DNA from: an uncultured Actinotalea sp.
Lineage (GTDB): Bacteria; Actinomycetota; Actinomycetes; Actinomycetales; Cellulomonadaceae
NCBI RefSeq assembly: GCF_946885855.1
Contig: NZ_CAMPHH010000037.1
Coordinates: forward strand, 1 to 17,654
Length of the DNA stretch: 17,654 bases
Reading direction: 5' to 3'
Positions 13,070 to 17,654 of this stretch are shown here, piece after piece. The position numbers and the translations under genes are program-made. The notes below the pieces were generated by a model, which saw only the letters and a program-made list of their open reading frames with translations, was not told the origin of the DNA and searched no databases. The stretch's first letter is position 1. Every line of letters starts with the position of its first letter.

Positions 13070-14026
13070 TCAGCCCGCCGGCTTGACCGCCTGGACGATC
13101 GCGCCGTGCAGGCCGGGGCGGACCTCGTGCGTGAAGGTGACCCGGGGGTCGACGAAGCCGGCCGCCGCCAGCCCCTCCAGGTACTCCTGGCGGGACAGCG
13201 CGCCGGCGATGCACCCGGCGAAGTCGCCCCGCTCGGCCCGCTCCGCCGGCGTCAGGTGGTCCTCGGCGACGACGTCGGAGATGCCGAGCCGCCCGCCCGG
13301 GACGAGCACCCGGAACACCTCCGCCAGCACGGCCGGCTTGTCGGTCGAGAGGTTGACCACGCAGTTGGAGATGACGACGTCGACGGCGGCGTCCGGCAGC
13401 GGGAGCGCCTCGATGCGCCCCTCGAGGAACGCGACGTTGGTCGCGCCGGCCTCCGCGGCGTTGCGCCGGGCGAGCTCGAGCATCTCCGGGGTCATGTCGA
13501 CGCCGTACGCGAAGCCGGTCGGGCCGACCCGGCGGGCCGACAGCAGCACGTCGATGCCCCCGCCGGACCCGAGGTCGAGCACACGCTCCCCCGCGCGCAG
13601 CTCCGCGACCGCCGTCGGGTTCCCGCAGCCGAGGCTGGCGAGCAGCGCGCCGTCGGGGAGGCCGACGGCGTCGTCGGCGTACAGCGACGCGCCGAAGACC
13701 GTCTCGGTCTCGACCGGGTCGGCCGGGCCGCAGCAGCCGCTCGCCCCCTCGGCGGTCCCGGTCTGCGCCGAGGCGCCGCCGCAGCAGGTCGCGTCCGCGG
13801 CCGTCGTCGTGGCCGTCGCGGCACCCGTCGTCGGGGCCGCCGCGGCACCCGTCGTCGGGGCCGCCGCGGCACCGGCGCCGCAGCAGCCCGCCCCGGCCTC
13901 GTCCTGCTGCTCCTGCTCCGCCGCCCCCGTGCCGCCGCAGCAGCCGGTCGCCGCCGTGGCCGTCAGGACGCGCGTCGCGGCCGAGCGGTAGCGCTCACGG
14001 ACCTGCTCGAGCTGGTCGTTCGACAT
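13070..14026 (-). CDS. arsM: Arsenite S-adenosylmethionine methyltransferase with expanded Cys-Cys region
   Basis: Methylates As(III) with SAM to methylated arsenicals; cytosolic. The 318-aa product starts SNDQLEQVRERYRSAA, as in bacterial ArsM. The SAM-binding motif VLDLGSGGGIDVLL lies near residue 153. The three arsenic-binding cysteines of the family are present: SLGCGNP (about 133), SNCVVNLSTDK (about 220) and AGCIAGA (about 270). Unusual is residues 28-100: instead of one Cys-Cys near the N-terminus there are four pairs (29-30, 48-49, 81-82, 98-99). They are separated by Ala/Thr/Gly-rich linker that contains an exact 8-residue repeat (AAAAPTTG). The ATG at 14026 follows tggagggg. The gene is divergent from arsR, and two palindromes lie between them. 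A TTGACA sequence at 14085-14090 (minus strand) could be its -35 box inside the operator. Confidence 0.94.
   Translation of the reverse strand: MSNDQLEQVRERYRSAATRVLTATAATGCCGGTGAAEQEQQDEAGAGCCGAGAAAAPTTGAAAAPTTGAATATTTAADATCCGGASAQTGTAEGASGCCGPADPVETETVFGASLYADDAVGLPDGALLASLGCGNPTAVAELRAGERVLDLGSGGGIDVLLSARRVGPTGFAYGVDMTPEMLELARRNAAEAGATNVAFLEGRIEALPLPDAAVDVVISNCVVNLSTDKPAVLAEVFRVLVPGGRLGISDVVAEDHLTPAERAERGDFAGCIAGALSRQEYLEGLAAAGFVDPRVTFTHEVRPGLHGAIVQAVKPAG
13818..13865 (-). repeat. 24-bp in-frame tandem repeat inside arsM
   Basis: gcggcacccgtcgtcggggc plus cgcc is repeated exactly at 13818-13841 and 13842-13865, with a partial third copy after 13866. Being a multiple of three it keeps the frame and encodes AAAAPTTG twice, in the linker between the second and third Cys-Cys pair. 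Copy number could change without breaking the enzyme. Confidence 0.9.
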
Positions 14027-14037
14027 GACCCCTCCAG

Positions 14038-14057
14038 ACATTGATGTGTATCGATGT
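14038..14057. promoter_or_regulatory. Palindrome 1 in the arsM-arsR intergenic region, candidate ArsR operator
   Basis: ACATTGAT and ATCGATGT are inverted copies with one mismatch around gtgt. It lies 11 bp upstream of arsM, overlapping its leader. Symmetry and half-site sequence (ATTGA/TCGAT) are close to those of palindrome 2, suggesting the same repressor binds both. Confidence 0.6.
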
Positions 14058-14072
14058 GTGAAGCGTGGACCT

Positions 14073-14094
14073 CATATCGACAGATGTCAATATG
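14073..14094. promoter_or_regulatory. Palindrome 2 in the arsM-arsR intergenic region, probable ArsR operator
   Basis: CATATCGACA and TGTCAATATG are inverted copies with one mismatch around ga. This 10-2-10 arrangement is typical of ArsR/SmtB-family operators. It lies 17 bp before the arsR ATG and covers both a TTGACA on the minus strand and a caatat that could serve as -10 for arsR. Binding would therefore shut off both directions. Confidence 0.72.
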
Positions 14095-14111
14095 TGAGCG
14101 ATGATCGAGGC

Positions 14112-14621
14112 ATGAGCACCGCGCCGACCATCGCCCGGACCGCACAGCAGACCTCGGGGCCGACCGCCGAGGGGGGCTCAGCCGGACCCATCCCCGAGGT
14201 CGCCTGCTGCGCCCCGCTGGTCCGTCGGCCGCTCTCGGCCACGGACGCGGACGGCCTGGCGCGCGTGCTCAAGGCGATCGCGGAGCCGAACCGCCTGCGC
14301 GTCCTCTCCCTCGTGGCCGCGCGCGACGGCGCCGCGTGCGTGTGCGACCTGACGGAGCCGCTCGGTCTGTCGCAGCCGACCGTCTCCCACCACCTCAAGA
14401 CCCTCGTCGACGCCGGGCTCCTGCACCGGGAGAAGCGGGGGGTCTGGGCGTACTTCTCTCTCGTGCCGGGCGCCCTGGACGACGTCGCGCGCGTGCTCGG
14501 CACCGCGGGCGTCACGCCCACGGCCGCAGCGGGCCCGGGTGCGGACACCGGCACGGACGGCGGCGCCGGGGCCTGCGGCACGGCCGACGAGCCGGGCCCG
14601 ACGACGTCGTCCTGCGGCTGA
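14112..14621 (+). CDS. arsR: ArsR-family As(III)-responsive repressor
   Basis: Winged-helix repressor of 169 aa, released from DNA by As(III)/Sb(III). Residues 45-125 form the ArsR fold (LARVLKAIAEPNRLRVLSLV, with the recognition helix LSQPTVSHHLKTLVDAGLL). Two possible metal sites are visible: the classical CVCDL motif (Cys76, Cys78) and an N-terminal pair VACCAPL (Cys32, Cys33). A pair plus a later Cys is the arrangement known from Corynebacterium glutamicum ArsR. The C-terminal 45 residues are Gly/Ala/Thr-rich and end in SSCG; this extension is unusual. The ATG at 14112 has only gagg one base away, so translation may be leaderless. It is divergent from arsM and followed 8 bp later by the ICMT-like gene. 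Confidence 0.92.
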   Translation: MSTAPTIARTAQQTSGPTAEGGSAGPIPEVACCAPLVRRPLSATDADGLARVLKAIAEPNRLRVLSLVAARDGAACVCDLTEPLGLSQPTVSHHLKTLVDAGLLHREKRGVWAYFSLVPGALDDVARVLGTAGVTPTAAAGPGADTGTDGGAGACGTADEPGPTTSSCG

Positions 14622-14629
14622 GGACCCCG

Positions 14630-15085
14630 GTGCGCGAGGACACCCCGCTCATCGCCGCCCAGGACGTCGCGCTCGGCGGGCTCGCGTGGCCCGGCCGGGC
14701 GGCGTGGTCCCTGCCCGCGCCGGCCGGCGGACTCGCGCTGCTCGCGGTCGCGGCCGGAGGCGCGCTCGCGCTGGCCGGCCTCAGGCCGCACGGGACGCGG
14801 ATCACTCCGCGGGTCGAGCCGCCGTCGGGCACGGGTCTGCACACGGGCGGGGCCTACGCGGTCAGCCGGCACCCGATCTACACGGGCCTCCTGGTCGGTG
14901 GCGCCGGCGTCGCGGTCCTCCGCCGACGCCCGGAGCCGCTCGTGGCGTGGGCGGGGCTGGTCGCGGTCCTGGACGCCAAGACCCGGCACGAGGAGCGGCA
15001 CCTCACGGCACGGTTCGGCGCCGCGTACGACCGCTACCGCGAGCGCACGCCCCGCCTCCTCGGGCTGCCACGCCGCCGCGCCTGA
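14630..15085 (+). CDS. Isoprenylcysteine carboxyl methyltransferase (ICMT)-family membrane protein
   Basis: Predicted membrane-bound methyltransferase of 151 aa. Helices are GGLALLAVAAGGALALAGL, a segment around YTGLLVGGAGVAVL, and LVAWAGLVAVLDAK. The family signature is clear: GAYAVSRHPIYTG and KTRHEERHLTARFGAAYDRY, ending RTPRLLGLP. These residues make up the SAM-binding end of ICMT/PEMT-type enzymes. Bacterial members are common but their substrates are mostly unknown; no prenylated CaaX substrate is implied. GTG 14630 was chosen because gagga lies just upstream. The gap to arsR is 8 bp, so the two are almost certainly one operon under ArsR control. Whether it acts on arsenic compounds, lipids or isoprenoids cannot be told. 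Confidence 0.82.
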   Translation: MREDTPLIAAQDVALGGLAWPGRAAWSLPAPAGGLALLAVAAGGALALAGLRPHGTRITPRVEPPSGTGLHTGGAYAVSRHPIYTGLLVGGAGVAVLRRRPEPLVAWAGLVAVLDAKTRHEERHLTARFGAAYDRYRERTPRLLGLPRRRA

Positions 15086-15090
15086 GCCGG

Positions 15091-15136
15091 CGGCCGGCCC
15101 GCGTCTGCGTCCGATCCAGACGATCGGGGCCGGCCG
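15091..15136 (+). terminator. Compound hairpin after the arsR operon
   Basis: An outer 10-bp stem (cggccggccc with gggccggccg) encloses an inner 6-bp stem (cgtctg with cagacg). It begins 5 bp after the ICMT-like stop codon, so it most likely ends the arsR transcript. No U-run follows. Confidence 0.55.
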
Positions 15137-15154
15137 GCCGTCAGCTCCCGGACG

Positions 15155-15196
15155 CGACCGAGGCCCGCCGCGCGGGTGCGCAGCGGGCCTCGGTCG
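15155..15196. terminator. Strong 14-bp hairpin between convergent units
   Basis: cgaccgaggcccgc and gcgggcctcggtcg pair perfectly around a 14-nt loop. It lies 7 bp beyond the stop of the cupin gene on the minus strand and downstream of the arsR unit on the plus strand, so it can serve both. Confidence 0.7.
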
Positions 15197-15203
15197 GCCG
15201 ACG

Positions 15204-15596
15204 TCAGGACGTCGGCGGCTCGTCCTTGCCCGCCTCCTCGGCGGCGTCCGCCTCCTCCTTGGTCTTGTGGACGGCGCCGTCGGCGTGCTCGGGCGGGCCG
15301 TAGACCGTGTAGAGGATGAGCGGGTTCTCGCCCGTGTTGACGAAGTTGTGCTTCTTCCCGGCGGGGACGACGACGAGGTCGCCCTGCGCGACCTTCTTCT
15401 TCTGCCCGCCGACGACCGCCTCACCGATGCCGCTGACGAAGGTGAGGATCTGGTCGATGTCCTCGTGGACCTCCTCGCCGATCTCGCCGCCCGGCGGGAT
15501 CGTCATGACGACGAGCTGGGTGTGCTCGCCGGTCCATAGCACCCGGCGGAAGTCCGGGCTCTCCTCGGCGACGGTCGCGATCGTGTAGTGCTCCAC
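15204..15596 (-). CDS. Single-domain cupin protein
   Basis: Small cytosolic beta-barrel protein of 130 aa. Cupin motif 2 is perfect: GDLVVVPAGKKHNFVN, matching G(x5)PxG(xx)H(x3)N. Motif 1 is degenerate: in EEVHEDIDQ the usual HxH...E appears as HxD...Q, so metal binding may be altered. Overall it resembles the mannose-6-phosphate-isomerase-like cupin group, but no substrate can be assigned. A charged tail of about 25 residues (KTKEEADAAEEAGKDE) follows the barrel. GTG 15596 has aaggag eight bases upstream. It lies 75 bp downstream of the BrkB gene on the same strand and may share its transcript. Confidence 0.85.
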   Translation of the reverse strand: MEHYTIATVAEESPDFRRVLWTGEHTQLVVMTIPPGGEIGEEVHEDIDQILTFVSGIGEAVVGGQKKKVAQGDLVVVPAGKKHNFVNTGENPLILYTVYGPPEHADGAVHKTKEEADAAEEAGKDEPPTS

Positions 15597-15671
15597 GAGG
15601 GCTCTCCTTCTGGTCGGTTTCTCGGGTCGGGTCGTGCAGGGCCGGTGCGCGGCCGGTCCGGGGCGCGAGCC

Positions 15672-16982
15672 TCAGGTCCGGCGGGCGTCACGCCGGGACA
15701 GCGCAGGCTCGCCGTCGCGGGCCCCGGTGTGGGCGCCGGTGTGGGCGCCGGTGTGGGCGCCGGCGTCGTGGTGCTCGCGGTCGTCGTGCTCAGCGTCGGA
15801 GTGCTCACCGTCGGAGTGCTCAGCGTCGGAGTGCTCACCGTCGGAGTGCCCGGCGCTGAGCCGCAGCTCGCGGCCCTTGGCGATGTCCTGCTCGTGCTGC
15901 TTCTGCTTCTTGTCGCTCGCCTTGGTGTCGCGCGGCGGGAGCTGGATGCTCTCCTCGGCCTCGATGCCGGCGACCAGCTCGCGGGAGCGCTCGAGCTCGG
16001 CGTCCACCTCGGCGCCGAAGAGCAGCGCGTTGTTGGTCAGCCACAGCCAGAGCAGGAAGAGGATGAAGCCGGCGAGGGCGCCGTAGGTCTCGTTGTAGCT
16101 GTCGCCGCCGAACGTCACGATGTAGATCGCCAGGCCCGCCGTGGCGATCGCCCACACGAGGATCGCGACGATCGACCCCACGCTGATCCAACGGAACTTC
16201 GGCTGCTGCACGTTCGGCGTCGCGTAGTAGAGGATCGCGATGACGAGGGCGACCAGCAGCACGATGACCGGCCACTTCGCGACGTTCCAGGTCGTGATTG
16301 CCACGGAGCCCAGGCCGATCGCGTTGCCGATCCCCTCGGCCACCGGCCCGGACAGCACCAGCGCGGCGACGATGATCGCCACCAGGACGAGCATGACGAA
16401 GGTGACGCCGAGCATGACCGGACGCAGCTTGTAGAAGGGCCGGCCCTCGTCCACCTCGTAGATGCGGTTCATGGCGCGGCTGAACGCGTTGACGTACCCG
16501 GAGGCGGACCACAGGGCGGCGACGAGGCCGACCACGAGCCCGAGACCCGCGCCTTGCTGGCTGGCGAGGTTCTGGAGGAGCGTCTGGATCGGACCGAGCG
16601 CACCGGTCGGCGCGCCCGCGTCGCGGGCGAACGCGATGACGTCCTCGACGGCGCTCTGGCCGTCGACGAACAGGCTGAGGATCGACACCAGCGCCAGCAG
16701 CGTCGGCGCGATCGCCAGCACGCCCCAGTACGTCAGGGCGGCGGCGATGTCCGTGACCTGGTCCCGCTGGAACTCGCGGAACGCCTTGCGGGCGGTGTAC
16801 GTCCAGCCCGGCTTGGGGATGTCGTCGGGCGAGTCGGGCTTGCGGCTGTCGTCCGGGTGCGGCGCTGTCGCCGCCTTCTGCGACGAGGGCTGCTGCGAGC
16901 CGCCCTCGTGCGCCTCCTGCTGGTCGGAGCCGCCGTTGCCCGGGGCGCGGCCTCGGCCGCTGTCGTGTGAGGTCCTGCTCAT
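15672..16982 (-). CDS. YihY/virulence factor BrkB-family membrane protein with His-rich repeat tail
   Basis: Integral membrane protein of 436 aa. A polar, disordered N-terminus (1-58) precedes the family core: WTYTARKAFREFQRDQVTDI and AAALTYWGVLAIAPTLLALV, followed by about five more helices up to AGFILFLLWLWLTNNALLFG and AEVDAELERSRELV. Family function is unsettled; early links to RNase BN and to serum resistance are not general. After residue ~390 comes an unusual tail with about ten histidines in 44 residues, made of EHSD(G/A) and GAHT repeats, which could bind divalent metals. ATG 16982 follows GGAGGAG at six bases, an excellent start. The same frame is nevertheless open upstream to the window edge with no stop, so a longer fused product is possible; see the neighbouring entry. 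Confidence 0.88.
   Translation of the reverse strand: MSRTSHDSGRGRAPGNGGSDQQEAHEGGSQQPSSQKAATAPHPDDSRKPDSPDDIPKPGWTYTARKAFREFQRDQVTDIAAALTYWGVLAIAPTLLALVSILSLFVDGQSAVEDVIAFARDAGAPTGALGPIQTLLQNLASQQGAGLGLVVGLVAALWSASGYVNAFSRAMNRIYEVDEGRPFYKLRPVMLGVTFVMLVLVAIIVAALVLSGPVAEGIGNAIGLGSVAITTWNVAKWPVIVLLVALVIAILYYATPNVQQPKFRWISVGSIVAILVWAIATAGLAIYIVTFGGDSYNETYGALAGFILFLLWLWLTNNALLFGAEVDAELERSRELVAGIEAEESIQLPPRDTKASDKKQKQHEQDIAKGRELRLSAGHSDGEHSDAEHSDGEHSDAEHDDREHHDAGAHTGAHTGAHTGARDGEPALSRRDARRT
15726..15761 (-). repeat. 12-bp tandem repeat ggtgtgggcgcc, three exact copies, in the BrkB tail
   Basis: Copies at 15726, 15738 and 15750 encode GAHT in the C-terminal tail on the minus strand. The length is a multiple of three, so copy changes keep frame. 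Confidence 0.9.
15781..15855 (-). repeat. 15-bp tandem repeat tcggagtgctcaccg, about five copies, in the BrkB tail
   Basis: Copies at 15796, 15811 and 15826 are nearly identical; those at 15781 and 15841 are diverged. They encode the EHSDG/EHSDA series. This array and the GAHT array 20 bp away together make up the His/Asp-rich end of the protein. Confidence 0.88.
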
Positions 16983-17654
16983 GTCGCTCTCCTCCGGGGT
17001 CACCGGTCGGCGGCCGGTCGTGGTGTCGAGGTGCGGGTCGGGTCGTGGATGCCGGTGCTGGCGGTCGGGGCCGGTCGCGGTGGTCGCGGGGGCGCCGTCG
17101 GGCCGGGCGGGCCGGGCCTGCGCCGCCCGGTACGCCCGAGTACGCAGTGCCGCGACCCACGGGTAGGTCCGCAGGCCGGGCGGTGTGCGCAGCGGGTCGA
17201 ACCGGACCGGGAGGTCCGTCGCCACCGGCGACCCAGCCATGATCTCCAGGGTCCCCAGGGGCCGCCACCGGGAGAGGGGCGAGGCCCAGGAGACCGTCAG
17301 GCGCCACGGTGCGACGGCGAGCGCCGCGGCGATCCCGTCGCGGTCGGCGGGCAGGTCACGGCCGGGATCGGGCGCGGCCAGCAGCAGCACCGGCCCGCGC
17401 CGGCTGAGGAACGGCAGGATCGAGGTGTAGGGCGCCCGGCCGTGCGCGCGCCGCAGCCCGGGCAGGTGGCGCAGCACCGGGGCCCTCCCCGCGGGCGAGG
17501 AGAGCAGGAGCTCGATCCCGCCGAGGCGCAGCGCGAGACCGGCTACGTCCGGCAGGCGTCGCGGCAGGCCGCCCCCGCGGGAGAGGCGGACGACGACGTC
17601 GTCGGCGCCCGCCTCGTCGAGCCAGGTGCCGGTGGCGTCCGGGCCGCTGAGGCC
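16983..17654 (-). CDS. Catalase-fold-like / actinobacterial 'phosphodiesterase'-type protein, in frame with BrkB (5' end outside window, no stop)
   Basis: The frame enters from the right edge and encodes about 185 conserved-looking residues followed by a low-complexity linker. Visible segments include WLDEAGADDVVVRLSRGGGL, PDVAGLALRL, APYTSILPFLSRRGPVLLLA, then TDLPVRFDPLRTPPGL and YPWVAALRTRAYRAAQA. They resemble an actinobacterial family often labelled phosphodiesterase or catalase-related; I am not certain of this. After YRAAQARPARP the sequence turns Thr/Pro/Arg-rich and reaches the BrkB ATG without any stop codon. Either this is the N-terminal half of one fused protein, or the stop of a separate gene has been lost (or a sequencing error hides it). 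The strong ribosome binding site inside the junction shows BrkB can also be started separately. If it is a fusion, the CDS runs from beyond 17654 to 15672. Confidence 0.5.

Noticed and set aside
12720..13214. 164-aa version of the small ORF extending into arsM
   Set aside because: The upstream half overlaps arsM in another frame and is low complexity; the GTG at 12977 with aggag is the sound start.
13083..13991. 302-aa plus-strand ORF antisense to arsM
   Set aside because: Complement of arsM with no domain; the Ala/Pro/Val stretches mirror the ArsM repeat.

Overview
The window is very GC-rich, with codons strongly biased to G/C in the third position, frequent GTG starts and GC-rich hairpins without U-tracts. 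It carries a GTP-type PEP carboxykinase, a RamB/PrpR-type regulator, a DUF6328 protein and a mycothiol-era style ars locus. Together these suggest a high-GC actinobacterium, most likely Micrococcales in or near the Cellulomonas group (inference; no marker gene is present to prove it). No tRNA, rRNA, IS element, phage gene or CRISPR array was seen.

Layout, left to right. (1) 2-274: acidic, repetitive C-terminus of an unidentified + strand gene, convergent with a TspO/MBR-like membrane protein (305-1246, -). (2) 1247-1957: about 700 bp without a convincing gene, holding a row of hairpins and a 44-bp tandem repeat, followed by a DUF6328 membrane protein (1958-2479, +), a six-copy repeat and a 14-bp-stem bidirectional terminator. 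(3) 2732-6382: a carbon-metabolism pair, pckG (-) and a RamB/PrpR-like XRE regulator (+), divergent across a 123-bp promoter region with two inverted repeats. (4) 6444-9296: a large cytosolic V4R-GAF-GGDEF-EAL cyclic-di-GMP protein (-). (5) 9571-12574: an HMA-TauE/SafE(UreH-like)-cupredoxin fusion (+), a DUF488 protein (+) and a convergent, slightly overlapping COG2345 (SufR-like) regulator (-). (6) 12720-15085: an arsenic locus. arsM and a new small Cys-Cys-tailed ORF run leftwards; arsR and an isoprenylcysteine-methyltransferase-like gene run rightwards; two palindromic operators lie between. (7) 15204-17654: a cupin, a YihY/BrkB membrane protein with a His-rich repeat tail, and upstream of it a catalase-fold-like ORF that runs into BrkB without an in-frame stop.

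How the genes may work together. PrpR/RamB proteins sense acyl-CoA/acetate state, so the divergent pair suggests direct control of gluconeogenesis. The ars locus looks like an ArsR-controlled As(III) sensing and methylation unit in which vicinal cysteine pairs recur in three of the four proteins; this is the most distinctive system in the window. The HMA-TauE-cupredoxin protein (probable copper handling) and the Cys-containing COG2345 regulator next to the ars genes give the middle of the window a metal/redox-stress flavour.

A second theme is the density of short tandem repeats, each with a different unit. Five lie between genes and others lie inside arsM and the BrkB-like gene, where they lengthen Cys- or His-rich segments.
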